DNA of 64,000 nucleotides from Hemileia vastatrix (lineage: Eukaryota > Basidiomycota > Pucciniomycetes > Pucciniales > Zaghouaniaceae): contig JASXTE010000002.1 in assembly GCA_030280995.1 (NCBI GenBank), forward strand, positions 3,150,001-3,214,000, written 5' to 3'. Below are positions 1-11,800 of this stretch, piece by piece. Within the stretch, counting starts at the first letter, position 1, and each line of letters opens with the position of its first letter. A program made the translations under genes and the position numbers. The notes below the pieces were generated by a model that saw only the letters and a program-made list of their open reading frames with translations, was not told the origin of the DNA and made no database searches.

Positions 1-1810
1 GTTAGTAGAATCCAAAGGAGTAGAATAAACTGAAGAAAACCCTGTCCCTTTAAGTAAAATATTGGTTTACAATTAACTAAGTTAAAACCTCTACTTGAAA
101 TAAAATGACCATATAACTATTTTTTATTAATTGTTTAGAGATATAGAATCAGTGTTGTTAATATTGTGGGAAATAAATACAACAGTGAAGCTGTACTAAG
201 AAAGGTTATTTGAATGATTGAATATTAATATTTTTACTAGGCTTTTATTTTTATGAAATGGTGTTAAAATCAAGTCACTGACATTGAGACCTTTATAATG
301 ATGCCCTATAAGCTTATATTAATGAGTTGTTGAGTAAAATTTATAATATATTATGTAAAAGTGTTATATTTATAAGGGTATTACAAATTATATAATGTTA
401 TGTAAATATTGGTTGTTGATGAATAAAAAAATGTGATTGTTGTTGTTAAAGATTCTTTATTGCTCTATGATGATGTCTAATTTCAAATCTTCAGGCTTTA
501 TATGCATAGTATGTCATGTGCCATACTTTCCCCAGCTGGAGCATCCCAGAGCCCATCTGGAGATTACCAGAGGTCATATGGAGCTTGTCCAGACTTATGG
601 ACTCAATTAGAACCTTAAAACTATAATAAAAAATCTAGAGATTTTACATATGATAAAGCTACTTCCCCTCTTTGATATAAACTAGTTTTTGTAGCCTGTG
701 CAGGCCTATTCATATAATGAAAAATCATCAAAGTTAAGTAAATTATGAAAATTCAAAAATAATCCAAAATACTTTATAAAATTATAAAAAATAGTAGAAA
801 AATTATAAAAATTCCCTGAAAATTTCCAAAGGTTCTTGAGACTGCCGAATTTAATTTCCATACACATTTTGACCAATAATTGCAGATTTTTCCTGTTAAA
901 TAATTGTTTAATCTTGACTTGTATAATTAACCCTTTTTAACCACTTTTAATACTCATTCTATCTTAATAAAATTAACTAAAAAATATTTTGGCTTTCCCC
1001 AATCTCAATAAAATCTCCCAAATATAATTTCCAGTGCCGTACTGAACTTTAGGTTGTCACAATGTTGAGACCTTTATACTGGTACCCTATAAGTATATAT
1101 TAATGAGTTGTTGAGTAAATTTTATAATATGTTATGTAAAAGTGTTATATTTATAAGGGTATTACAATTTATATAATGTTATATAAAATATTAGTTGTTG
1201 ATGCTAAAGATGTATGTATTGTTATCTGTATTATGTCTAATTTCAAGTCTGAAGGCTTTATATGCATAGTATGTCACATGCCATACTTGTTCCAGACAGA
1301 GCATCCCAGAGCACATCCAGAGATTACCAGAGGTTACATGGAGCTTGTATGGACTTCTGGACTCAATTTGAACCTTAAATCCTTAATTAAAAATCTAGAA
1401 AAATTACAGATGATAGAGCTACTTCTTTGCTTTAATCTAAACTAATTTTGTAACCTGTTCAGCCTTATTCATCTAATGAAAAATCATCAAAGTTATGTAA
1501 ATTATGACAAATGAAAAATACTTTATAAATTAATTTAAAATGGTAGAAAAATAGTAAAAAGTCCTTAAAAATTTCAAAAGGTTCTTGAGACTCCAGAATT
1601 TAATTTTCATACACTTTAAGATCTTTACTTGCAGCTTTTTCCTGTAAAATAACTTTTAAATCTTGACTTGTAAATTAACCCTTTTATATTCCTCATAAAA
1701 ATAATATATCTGTCTCAATAAAATAAATTGGCTTCTCCCAATCTTCATGAAATCTTCAAAAACCCTCTTTAAATAATTCTTAGTGCCATATTAATATTTA
1801 GGTTTCCACA
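1..1810 (-). repeat. gypsy-1a 3' LTR, two tandem partial copies
   Basis: Two direct, partial copies of one long terminal repeat: 1-1061 (ending gttgtcaca) and 1062-1810 (ending gtttccaca). The second copy starts at the position matching about base 280 of the first. The same sequence recurs at 24137-24517 and, inverted, at 22672-24021. Read on the minus strand the LTR starts TGTGG and elsewhere ends CTTTCTACA, and a purine tract (1811-1820) abuts its start, so this is the 3' LTR of a minus-strand gypsy whose gag is at 20.95-22.65 kb. The window edge truncates it. No coding sequence is supported; the 89-codon reading frame here is a chance frame in the LTR. Confidence 0.75.
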
Positions 1811-1896
1811 TCCTCCCTTCAATGAAGAATGTCCCCATTCTTTAAATTTTGCATATTTTTTTGATCACATATTCATCTTCTCTTCATCATAAAATT
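1811..1896 (-). other. gypsy-1a polypurine tract and internal remnant
   Basis: On the minus strand this reads ...GAAGGGAGGA directly before the LTR start TGTGG, a normal plus-strand priming tract. Bases 1894-1896 (ATT) are the left target duplication of element 4, which interrupts this internal region. It resumes at 20947. Confidence 0.6.
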
Positions 1897-1921
1897 AGGG
1901 GGTCTCAAACATTACCAAATA
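1897..1921 (+). repeat. Left terminal inverted repeat of element 4
   Basis: Pairs over 25 bp with 20922-20946. Starts AGGGGGTCTCAAACATTACC. Target duplication ATT just outside. Confidence 0.8.
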
Positions 1922-2355
1922 TGCCTAGCATTTTTTGTTTGAAAAACACCACACAAACTTGCTGTGAAACATAGCTGATTTGGTACTTGGGGTCTTATAC
2001 ATGGGTTCAAATACATCCTACTTTTGTACAATTTTCTTAACCACAATTCAGCCCACAAGTATTCACATCTTCCCAATCAGCTGTGCATCACCTTCCTTCC
2101 ATCCTCACTCATATACTCCACGTCACAACTCTTCCCCCCAGTTCATTTCCAAATAAAATTTTTCTCTTACACACCACAGTAAGTCTATTAAATTTTATTC
2201 TGCTTTTTAGAAAATTTTCCTGCTCAAATTTCTATACTCACAACTTCTTATTTTTATACAAGGCATCACAAATATCTAAAATCTTTTTTAGTTTCTTCTT
2301 TTCTTCAACAAAATTTTCTTTTTTCACTAATTTCTTTGTTTAGTGTTAATTTATC

Positions 2356-2813
2356 ATGCCTTGCCCAAAATCTACTTCTCAAAAATTCACTCAAATGAAA
2401 CCGTCTTACCTACAGTTTGTAAGTAACTGGCTGAAAATTAAATCTAATTTTGATGCCTGTTTTGGCTGTGCAAAGTCCACTCAAGTTGGTCATCCACCCA
2501 CATCAAAATTGAGTGGCTTTAATCAAATGTCAGCGGAGTTGAAATCAAAAACTAAAGGTAAGATGGATTTGACAACAAAGCAAATGAGGGAAAGATTCAA
2601 AAACTATCAAACAAAATACAAGAAAGCAAAGATGGCTTCTTCTTCAACTGGGCATGGAATTACCAAAGATGATGAAAAGCATGGAATCACATCTGTTTCA
2701 GAAAAACTCAACTCTATGTGTCCTCTTTATGATCAAATGGATGAACTCTTTGGACAAAGTCCCAATGTCAACCCTCAAAGGCTGTTTTTTCTGCTTATGG
2801 GGAGATTTTTAAT
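2356..2813 (+). pseudogene. MYB/SANT-like Harbinger accessory protein, 5' exon (element 4)
   Basis: ATG at 2356 gives MPCPKSTSQK, then a trihelix/SANT-like region (about residues 16-135) with NWLKIKSNFDACFG, a basic SKL segment, KQMRERFKNYQTKYKKAK and a C-terminal CPLYDQMDELFG. The homologue in element 2 has the same order of motifs. Proteins of this type accompany PIF/Harbinger transposases and are thought to bind transposon ends and help bring the transposase to the nucleus (family knowledge). Element 1 is inserted after 2813, removing the rest of the exon; the decayed downstream exon is at 6547-6920. Non-functional here. Confidence 0.7.
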
Positions 2814-2845
2814 AGGGGGTGTCAGTTCTGGCAAATCCGCACTTA
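2814..2845 (+). repeat. Left terminal inverted repeat of element 1
   Basis: Matches the reverse complement of 6512-6543 and both ends of element 2. Followed by further copies of the motif AAATCCGCACTTA and its inverse up to about 2885. Confidence 0.85.
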
Positions 2846-3107
2846 AATTTGACCAAATCCACACTTAAATAAGTGCGGATTTCCAAAACACACTAGCCCC
2901 AATACTGGTGGATTTCAAAATGAAATAAGTCACTTATTTCACTCAAATCCGCACTTTCTCAACCAAAAGTGCTGATTTCACCATCAAGTCCCATTTCACT
3001 GATTTGTCAGCATCATCCCATTCATACGCAGCACTCTGCAGCATAACACTTTATAACTCAAAACATTGTACATCACTTACATCTTCATATCATATCATAT
3101 AAGAGTT

Positions 3108-3738
3108 ATGCCTTCCTCACTTTCAAATCGTGATAAATTACATAAAGCAATGACTTTCATGGCTCTTGAACTGCTCTTGGACTCTGATTGCGATTCTGAT
3201 TCTGATCTAGAAGAAGATTTTGTCTTTTTATCAAAAATGGCCACGAAACGTTACCTTCTTCCCAGAAAGCCTCAAGTACTTCATACCCCCAAGTACACCA
3301 TCCAAACACTTCTTAAACTATCTACAACCAGTTTTAGACAGCTGTTCAGGACTTCTCAGGAATGTTTCCTTAAATTGCTTGAGCTTATTCAGGATCATCC
3401 CATATTTCACAATAATTCTCAAAAAGAACAACAACATCCTTCAATTCAATTGGCCATCACACTATGTCATTTGGGTTCAAATGGTAATGGAGCCGCTTTG
3501 AAACGTTTAGAAAATGTCTTTGATTTAGGGTATGGTTCAGTTAACACTTATACCAAACAATGTATCACTGCCATCAACTCCTTGTAATCTCAACTTCTCA
3601 CCTGGCCAACAAAAGAAGAGCGACTTGAATCATCTCAGGTTATGCAAGCAGAGGGCTCCCAGGATGTATTGGTTTTGTTGATGGTACTGCTATTCCTTTG
3701 AGCCAGAAACCTGCTCAAGGTGGAAACAATTACTTTCA
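3108..3738 (+). pseudogene. Harbinger DDE transposase, N-terminal half (element 1)
   Basis: Nearly identical to residues 1-209 of the element 2 transposase, from MPSSLSNRDKLHKAM through the helix-turn-helix-like segment to FVDGTAIPL, which carries the first catalytic aspartate. It is broken by a stop at 3585-3587 (TAA where element 2 has a Glu codon) and by a 1-base deletion near 3655. It ends inside the block encoding GGNNYF, before the second aspartate and the glutamate. Catalytically dead. Confidence 0.85.
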
Positions 3739-3806
3739 CATTCTCGTCAAAAATTTTCACCAAAATATTTACAAGTCAAAATAATTCTATATCTGTTTTA
3801 AAAAAT

Positions 3807-3960
3807 TGGCAATACTCTCCCCTGCATTTTATTGAAGCAAGGGGTGAGTATCACCAAAATTTTTCTAAGTCATCAATTTCACATGTCAGATTTGAAAATT
3901 TGGCAATACCCCCCCCTGCATTTTATTGAAGTAAGTGGTGGAAGTCATCTAAATTTAATA
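3807..3960. repeat. Hairpin minisatellite downstream of the TET gene (element 1)
   Basis: Two degenerate units of the roughly 93-bp repeat also present at 14641-14920. Each carries an imperfect hairpin (CCTCCCCTGCATTTTATTG then AAGGGGTG). It lies just beyond the 3' end of the minus-strand TET pseudogene, as in the other elements. Confidence 0.7.
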
Positions 3961-4241
3961 TAATTACGTAAATTATTAAATAAATATCTAATATATATCA
4001 CTTTCCCTAGTTTAAAGTAATGACAATCCCTCAAGCCAAAATGCAGATCAAATCTAGAAACAAAAGTTTGGGACTTTCCACAGGTATAGGCTAGAGGAAC
4101 CCCATGAAACAAATAAATGTTATCATGATTACCATTTATACAACACAAGGTTGTGGGCCCATTACTTTAGTTGAGGAAATTGATATATAAAAAATATTTA
4201 TTAAAAATTTACGAAAAAATATAAAATTTTCGATGACAACT

Positions 4242-4870
4242 CTAATCCCCATACTTTTTGGATCTAAATAAAGTTTTTTTAAATCGATTAAATTTACCTT
4301 CTTTCATTACCTTATTGATTCTTTGAATCAACTTATGACTGATTTGAAATGAGCAACCAAAATGTGTTAAATCTTGACAGGATTCCAAACCAGGAGGAGC
4401 TTTGGTCGTTTGATGATTATCCTTAGAAGAATTCCATATAGTTTCGATGATACCATTTCCCAAACCAAAATCAATGATGCACCGGTGGTCTGGAAAATAT
4501 AAACCATGTCATTTGATTTTAGATGGAGATGGTATTGGTTGGCCAGTAATCGGTTTGATATATGAGAATATACCAAAAGTAAGAAAATTGGTCTCCTTGG
4601 TATCAGTGTGAATTTTATTGTGAAATCCAGAATGAGTGATAATAACATTAGAAAATAAAAGATATTTGTGGCTGATATCTTCCCATTCGGAGTCACACCA
4701 ATTCGGTATTCCAAATTTGGTTGCAAGTTCATGATTTTTTTCAAATGCTTTATTACAGTGCTTTTTGAGTCGAAGAGCAAGAAAAGAGTTAAAGGAAGGT
4801 AGAGTGTCCCATAAGCAAAAGTTTTCATCTTTTCGAGCTTTAGTGATATTATTGAGCAACGAATACATGC
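4242..4870 (-). pseudogene. TET/JBP-like 2OG-Fe(II) dioxygenase, C-terminal exon (element 1)
   Basis: Starts at a splice acceptor (minus strand TTATCTAG|GC at 4871-4872) matching the acceptor in the element 2 gene. It encodes FGIPNWCDSEWED, THSGFHNKIHTD (the metal-binding HxD), a DNHQTTKAPPG block with the distal metal histidine, and ends FRSKKYGD like element 2. A single in-frame TGA at 4511-4509 replaces the Gly codon of KGHGLYFP. The N-terminal exon is missing; a 176-bp tandem duplication (4930-5285) lies where it should be. The core fold residues survive but the gene is not translatable as a whole. Confidence 0.75.
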
Positions 4871-4929
4871 CTAGATAATAATCATATAAGAGTTTCAGAA
4901 TCCTTATCCTCTAAATATGCAATATAAAA

Positions 4930-5285
4930 ATGTGAAATAAGACAAGTGAAATTTGGAAAAAAGGCTCAACTTCAAAGGTCAAAATCTCAGCAACCACTGA
5001 ACCTAATTCAAACCTGTTTGAGGGAAATGAAAGATATGCTTTAGTAGAATCTTCAGTTAAAGGACATGTGATTTAAATAAACCTAACCCTAATTTGTTAC
5101 ACAAAAAAATGAAATAAAAATTTAAATTGGGAAAAAAAAGGCTCAACTTTATCGGTCAATATCTCAGCAACCACTGAATCAAATTCAAATCTGTTTGTGG
5201 GAAATGAAAGGTAGCCTTCAGGAGAATCTTCAGTAAAAATAACATTAGATTTGAATAAACCTAACCCTAATTCCGAGTCTGATTT
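4930..5285. repeat. Two-copy tandem repeat, about 176 bp
   Basis: The two copies share GGCTCAACTT...GGTCAA...ATCTCAGCAACCACTGAA, then ...GAAATGAAAG and ...AAACCTAACCCTAATT. They lie upstream of the TET C-terminal exon in element 1 and have no coding capacity. Confidence 0.7.
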
Positions 5286-5810
5286 TCAAAATTTTACAAA
5301 AACTTGAAAAGTGGTAATGAAGATGAGATCAAAAGGAGTTTTATAAGTTCACTGTTATCCAGATAAGAGTCATACATATATTTAAGTATGAAATTTTCAT
5401 AAAAGGAATGAGATATCATATAGGCATGGAAAAAAGGAGATGAAACTTACCTTGATTGAAAAGTAGGAAAAATAGAGAGAGAAAGATTGATGTTGGAATT
5501 GTGGGGAAATTGAATATGGAGTAAGTGAAATGCATAAAGAATGTGCAATGTATGTGTTTCAATGAAATGGAGCCAAAAAAAAGTGAAATAAGGGAAAGGG
5601 GGGATAATGAACATGCCAAGGAGGGATGAAGAGTATGGTGATGGAGCTAAAAAAGAAAGTAAAGAGGGAGAGCAAAAAAAGGTTAATTATACCATTGAAA
5701 TCCAAAATAACCACTTACAAAAAAAATTTAGATAAAAAAAATAAAATAAACAGAAAAAAACAAAAAAAATTATAATTAGTAATCAAAAAATCAAAAAAAA
5801 AGAATAAAGT

Positions 5811-6195
5811 GACTTACCTGGAGAGATGAGATGACAAAATGAATGAAACCAAATTGTTTGAGGGATGTTGGAGGAGAATAGGAAAAGGATATGAGGGTTG
5901 AATGAAAAAAAAAATCACTGACAAAATATGCGATTTCAGAAAATATGTGATTTCATGTTGAGCTGGTGAAAGAAAACCAATGAGCCATCCAAAAAAAAAA
6001 TTTTCACCATAAATTCCAAAAAAAAAGAATATGCAACAAACCAAAATACCAACCCAAGTGAATGAAGTACACAAAGAGGACATTTGGAGAGTACAAAATG
6101 GTATGGGAAAGAAGGGATGATGTGGCCAACATGTGGTTTTGAAAAAAAAATCATGAAAAAAGTGCTGATTTGAGGTCAGAACTGACACCCATAGA
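5811..6195 (-). promoter_or_regulatory. TET 5' untranslated exon, donor site and promoter region (element 1)
   Basis: The minus strand reads CATCTCTCCAG|GTAAGTCAC at 5825-5812, a strong splice donor conserved at 17547 in element 2. Upstream (5900-5990) two near-copies of AAATATGCGATTTCA are conserved between the two elements. I infer the untranslated first exon and promoter of the TET gene. It is now separated from an intact coding region. Confidence 0.45.
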
Positions 6196-6430
6196 AAAAA
6201 GATTAAGAAGTAGAAGAAATAAGTAAAAAAGAATTTAAACATGCCTGGTCAAAATATTGAAAATGTCAGGAAGGGGTGTGTGCCAAGGATTGATGGGTAG
6301 GTAGAGAGGAAGGTCAGTGTGTCACATGTGACAGGGATGGGGTAAGAAAGGAAGGGATGTTTTGTGGCCAAAATGTGGTTGTGAAAAAAAATGGGAAAAA
6401 AGTGCTGATTTGAGGTCATAACTGACACCC
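6080..6430. repeat. Duplicated subterminal block with internal TIR-like copies
   Basis: 6118-6190 and 6359-6430 are near-copies, each ending in AGTGCTGATTTGAGGTCA(G/T)AACTGACACCC. This resembles the element end (gccagAACTGACACCC) but lies inside it. The second copy is also present in element 2 (12895-12965); the first is specific to element 1. Confidence 0.6.
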
Positions 6431-6511
6431 TTTTTTGAAATAAGTGACTTTTTTGCAAAATTTAAGTGCTGATTTGTAAGTGCTGATTTGGTTTGAAATC
6501 CGCACTTAAGT

Positions 6512-6543
6512 TAAGTGCGGATTTGCCAGAACTGACACCCCCT
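6512..6543 (-). repeat. Right terminal inverted repeat of element 1
   Basis: Reverse complement of 2814-2845. AAT duplication at 6544-6546. Confidence 0.85.
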
Positions 6544-6546
6544 AAT

Positions 6547-6920
6547 AAATGCAAAAAAGGTTATATTTTTTATTTTTGTTTTGACTAAATAATTTTTCTT
6601 AATTTATTTCTCTTACTCTTAAAAGTTAAACTTGTTGCAGAAAAAGAACAAGCACAAATTTAAATCATGAAGTTGGAGTCTCATGAAAAACTACAGAACA
6701 TCAACTAATTTTTGAGGAAAAGAAGTGGTTTCATTCACAATAAAAGAAAGAATAATTTTTAGAAATTGAGAAAGATCATTTAGATTTGGAGAGGGAGAAG
6801 GTTAGGATTCAAAGAGAGGATGATGAAAAATTCAAAAATAATCAATTTCAATTGGAAAATTCCAAAATTCAGTTACAAGCCAATGAATTAAAAATGATTT
6901 ATGTAAAAAAATTATTTTTG
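6547..6920 (+). pseudogene. MYB-like protein, decayed coiled-coil exon (element 4)
   Basis: Corresponds to the last exon of the element 2 MYB gene. One frame still reads LEIEKDHLDLEREKVRIQRE and continues as a charged heptad-rich stretch to about 6915. Earlier parts carry several stops. It is cut off from its 5' exon by element 1. Confidence 0.5.
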
Positions 6921-7060
6921 TAATAACCTCCCCTGCTATTTACCATAAAAGGGGGTGGGGATCACCATTTTTTTTTCTAAGTCAGAAAAAAATTTATGAC
7001 AAAAAAAATGGCAATACCCCCCCCTGTGTTTTATTGAAGTAGGGGCATAGATTGACAAAA
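6918..7060. repeat. Hairpin minisatellite between MYB and TET genes (element 4)
   Basis: Two units with CCTCCCCTGCTATTTACC...AAGGGGGTGGGG hairpins. They match 42770-42990 of element 3 more closely than element 2. Confidence 0.65.
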
Positions 7061-7201
7061 TTTATGTTCATTGCACATATTAGCATGTAAACAAGTCTTA
7101 TAAGATAATTTGCAAACCTAAATTAATGAAAATTCAAGTAAAAAAGTGAGTGGAAATCATCTGTGACCAAAGTCAATGAAATCAAACACAAATGTATACA
7201 T

Positions 7202-7660
7202 TGTCAGAAATAAAATTTGTCTCCTACTTCATCATTGATATTCCAAGCCACCTTCCTATTTCAGCTTGTCAAGAAATGTGTTCTGACACATTGAGGAATT
7301 CACCACATGTCAATGAATCCGTCATTTAAAGTTCTAATGATTATGTAAGAGATCGATGAAGCAGTCATTATTGTTAGTTATATACTGTGTCCCATATGTT
7401 AGTCTGCTCATTGATCTCTTTATTTTATTCTGTTCATCTAGAATTATTAGTGTTTACTAAAAAGCAATACCATATTTTCTATTACACCTCTCATTGTTGG
7501 AATTACAGGTACTGCACTATTAGTATCATTTTGTACATGTATTAGCAATGTTAATATTCTTTGCTCTTTATTAGGTTGGTTGAATTATTGTCGTCACCAC
7601 TGAATCCACTTTGATACTTATTGGGATTCATTGACTCCTTAACAAAGGTTGATTCTAACA
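7202..7660 (+). repeat. copia-1 5' LTR
   Basis: 459 bp, starts TGTCAGAAATAAAATTTG and ends GATTCTAACA. The primer-binding site directly after it (from 7661, GATTAAAAGTCTG) could not be assigned to a tRNA. Confidence 0.9.
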
Positions 7661-7685
7661 GATTAAAAGTCTGAAGATCTCCATC

Positions 7686-10600
7686 ATGGACGGCTCCTCA
7701 AATAACAATGTTAATGACATCCCAATGCTCAGCAACAAAAATTACCTCACATGGAAGGTCAAAATGCTATTCTTTCTCTCCCAACTCAAGCTTGACGATA
7801 TTGTTGAAGGCAAAGAAGTTGAAACAAAAGAAAATGCGGAGAACTTCAAACTGCGCTGCAAACTTGCTGCAAATGTTATTGTTAAAAAACTAGATCCAAC
7901 TAATATTGCCGCTTTTGTCAAAGCAGAAGACAAATCAAAACCGACTGCTTTATGGAAACGACTAGAAGAAAGTTATACTGGTGCTCACCCTGCCACTGTA
8001 TCGATGGTCTACACTAAATTTACAGATCTTGAATGTACAGAAGGAAATCTTCGAGGATTTGTCACCAAATTACAAGCCTCGATTAACTCTCTAGCACAAG
8101 TCGGAGAAAAACTTGAGTCCCCAATATTTGCATATTCTATACTCCAGAAACTTCCACAGTCACTTGAAATGCATCGATCTATGATGATAAATTCTGCTGA
8201 TGATACGGGCAAACTGCTCACACTTGACACTGTCCTAATAAAACTATCACAGTTAGAAGATTGTCTTGATAATTCTCAAAAGCGAAATTCCGCTTTACTG
8301 GAAACCAAAAAGGAACCATCCAATGTCAAAAGAAGAGAGTTCTGTAATAATGGAAAACATAACCTGAAAACAACTCATACGGAAGCACAATGCTGGGCTT
8401 TACATCCCAATCTTCGACCCCAAAACAAGTCAAGATCTAAAAATCAATCAAAAGAGGAACCGTCAAATGAAACAGCTAACATTACTGAAGACATTTATTA
8501 TGTCTACCACACATCAACAAGCTCTTCAAAACAATCATCGGATTTAATCTTTGATTCTGGCGCATCAAGTCATATGTTCAACAAAAGACAATTCATCACT
8601 ACCATTCGTAATGTCAACATTCCTGTAAAAATTGGAAATGGAAAAACCATTTATGGTAAAGGAATTGGAACTGTAAAGCTCATCAACTTCGAAAATCAAC
8701 CGATGCTCCTCACCAACTGCCTGTTTTTACCCAACTTAAGTTGCAACCTGATTGCACTTACTCGCCGCTGGTACTGATGGCAATCTGTCTTTCAAAGAGA
8801 ATGAAACCACAGTTCTAACTGGAGCCAGAAAAGCGGGTTCCAACTTATACCAAATCAACGCATCTTTTGGTGAGTCGCCTTGTTCATCACTCACAGCTGC
8901 AATCAACACTGACATCAGTCTATGGCACTATCAACCTGGTCATGTGAATCAAATTTATCTAAAATGACTTTTAAAAAATTTTAACATTGAAACAAAAGAC
9001 ATTAGCAACAATCAAGTCTGTGAACCATGCATCAACGCAAAAATGCAAAAATCACCCTTCCTTGGTCATTTTCCAAAAGCCACCAAGCCACTAGAATTCG
9101 TGCATTGCAATTTAGGGGGGAGGTTATTGGAGACATTTGGAGGGCACTATTACTATTTTATATTGATTGATGCGCTCACATCTTATCGATTTGTTTACTT
9201 GCTAAAAAGAAAATCTGATACATTCAAAAAATTTGTGCAATTCAAAAATTACACTGAGAATTTAACCAATTGTAAATTGGTCAATCTTGTATGTGATGGT
9301 GGAGGAGAGTTTGTCAACAAAGACTTTGAGGACTACTCAGTCAAAAACAGATTCAAAATGATCACAACTTCCCTATATACTCCACAACAGAATCCAATTG
9401 CTGAAAGAGGAAATCAAACAGCTATTGAAATGGCAAAAGCACTTTTGTTTAAATCTAAATTACCACTCTCTTACTGGGGAGAAGCAGTAATTACATCAGT
9501 GTTCATTGAAAATAGATTGCCGACTAAATCAAATGATAACATGATTACTCCATACAAAGCCCTTTTTAAACAACAGCCAGATATTTGCCATCTCAAAACG
9601 TTTGGATGTTTAGCATACTCACTCATTGAAAAACACATTCGTGGGGGAAATTTCAAGCACAACTCAGTGAAATGTTGCTTACTTGGTTTCCATGAAGAAC
9701 ATAAATCCTATCGATTATTAAATCTGGAAACCAAGAAAGTATTATATTCCCATAATGTGATTTTCAATGAATATGTATTCCCATCCCTTAAAGATCAAGC
9801 ACCATATGAAACAGCTCACAACCTATCCAGTGATATACTCTCTTTCACCCCTTTTCTGCAAAAAGAAAATATTGCCAATGATCAGATGGAATCTCCTGAT
9901 GATGAGATTTATCCGCAATCATCAGACATGGAAGAGAATCTTAGCAACCCACCAGCAACTGATGAAATTCCTCATGACTCAAGCAAAGATAACTCTAACA
10001 CTGATACCTATCCCTGTCCCTCAAAATACTGGGAATAAAAAATGACTAACAACACAGCTCTGAAAGATATCTCATCAAACATCAATGCTGATAATATTAT
10101 CAAAGGCAAACATAATCGCACAACAAGAGCATTAATATGTGAATCTGAATCTCTGGATACTTTAGAGTCAGCATTTGAGGCTTATGTTCCAATCTCAGAA
10201 ATGAATCAAACCCCTTCTCACTATGATGAAGCTATGAAATCCACAAGAAAAGATGATTGGTCAGCTGCTATTAAAACGGAAATTCAATGCCTTCAATCTA
10301 GAGGAGTGTGGTAAATTGTACCATGCCCTGATAAGGTTTGTCCGATAGGTTATACTTGGGTATTTAAAATAAAACTTGACCATGAAGGGAAGATTAGCAA
10401 GTACAAAGCACGATTGTGTGCTCAGGGATTCTCTCAGAAATACGGCATTGATTACAAAGAGACATTTGCACCTACAGGACACCTTACTACTCTGAGATGC
10501 CTAATTGTGATTGCCTCTGCTGAATCCTGGGATTTTCATCAGATGGATGCAAAGAGTGCATTCACTAATGGAGTTCCTGAAGAAACAATTTATATGAAAG

Positions 10601-11800
10601 TCCCAAAAGGATTGTCACACCCTCCTGACATCAAACAACCTGTCTTGCTCTTAAAGAGATCATTGTATGGATTGAAGCAAGCCTCACGTTGTTGGTACCA
10701 ATTGGTACACTCATTCTTTGTTAAAAACAACTTCTCTCGCAGTTCAGTCAATTCGGCACTCTACATTCACCAAGATCACTCCAGGCCTTGTTACATTCAC
10801 ATTCATGTTGATGATTTTTCCATTTTTGGAAAAATATCTCATGGTTCAAAGAGCTTACTTCAAAGGAATTTGAGATGGAGGATTTAGGCAAAGCAAAAAT
10901 GATTCTTGGAATTAGAGTAATAAAAAATTAGATAAAAATGAAATTAAACTATCTCAATCAAGCGAAATTGATGCCATCTTGGCTACATATCATATGACCA
11001 ATTGCAAAATTATTTCATCCCCTATGGATCCAAATATTTCATTGACTCCTGCTGACGACGATAAACATTAGAACTTTTTAAACACAGGTCTGAATTATCA
11101 AAGCGCAATAGGACATCTTAACTATCTAGTTCAAGGAACTAGACCAGACTTGGCCTTTACATGTAGTCAACTGTCACAGTATTTAAATAAGCCTTCTCAA
11201 TCCCACTGGGACACATTCCTACAAGTATTACAATATTTGAAAGGTACTGTTCACAAAGCAATCACTTATAAGCCTCCAAACACTCACAATATCAAGCTTG
11301 AAGGATACTGCGACACTGACTGGGGGGGATGCAAGGAAACTAGACGCTCTACTACTGGCTATGTGTTTACTATCAATGGTAGTGCCGTTAGCTGGTGCAC
11401 TAAAAAACAAAATACAGTATCTTTGAGCGTCACTGAAGGAGAATATAAATCACTTACAGAATCAGGGCAGGAAGAAATTTGGATAAAAAATCTGCTTTCT
11501 GAATTCCATTTATCATCACTGAACCTAAAAAAACCAATTACATTACATTCCAACAATCAACAAGGCATCTCAATGGCCAATAATCCTATCTATCACTCAC
11601 GCACCAAGCACATTGACATTCAAGTCCATTGGATTCGCAAACAAGTTGCAAATCATAAGTTCACATTAAAGTATCACCCCACAGAAGACATGCCTGCCGA
11701 CATGCTAACCAAGGCAGTTCAACGAGTGAAATTGCGAAAACATCTGAGCTTCATAAATATCAATGATGAATTACTCAACAAGAGAGGGTGTCAGAAGTAA
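7686..11800 (+). pseudogene. copia-1 gag-pol polyprotein
   Basis: Frame from ATG 7686 encodes a copia gag (NKNYLTWKVKMLFFL; Gag-polypeptide/UBN2 type, residues 1-210), then the protease motif IFDSGASSHM near 8552. A frameshift at about 8755 moves to the next frame: integrase (CEPCINAKM; FILIDALTSYRFVYLLKRKS; CDGGGEFVNKDF), RT (VDDFSIFG at about 10805) and, after another shift near 10890, RNase H (DTDWGGCKETRRSTTGYVF; KHIDIQVHWIR). In-frame stops lie at 8965, 10036 and 10312. Cytoplasmic replication machinery of an LTR element; inactive in this copy. Confidence 0.9.

Larger units (their letters stand above)
2814..6543. mobile_element. Element 1: rearranged Harbinger derivative
   Basis: A 3,730-bp element with 32-bp inverted repeats (2814-2845, 6512-6543; AGGGGGTGTCAGTTCTGG...) and AAT duplications (2811-2813, 6544-6546). 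The ends match element 2 but are flipped: its left end equals element 2's right (transposase) end, and its right end equals element 2's left (MYB) end. The internal hairpin-repeat plus TET block keeps the same orientation as in element 2, so the interior is inverted relative to the ends. The MYB gene is absent and the transposase is truncated. It would need element 2 type proteins in trans. Confidence 0.85.

Noticed and set aside
1..1810. Host gene in the left flank (89-codon frame at 1176)
   Set aside because: The frame lies in an LTR copy, and the parallel copy at 1-1061 does not keep it open.
5814..6458. Phe-rich frames on the minus strand that look like membrane proteins
   Set aside because: Caused by T-rich leader and subterminal transposon sequence; not conserved in element 2.
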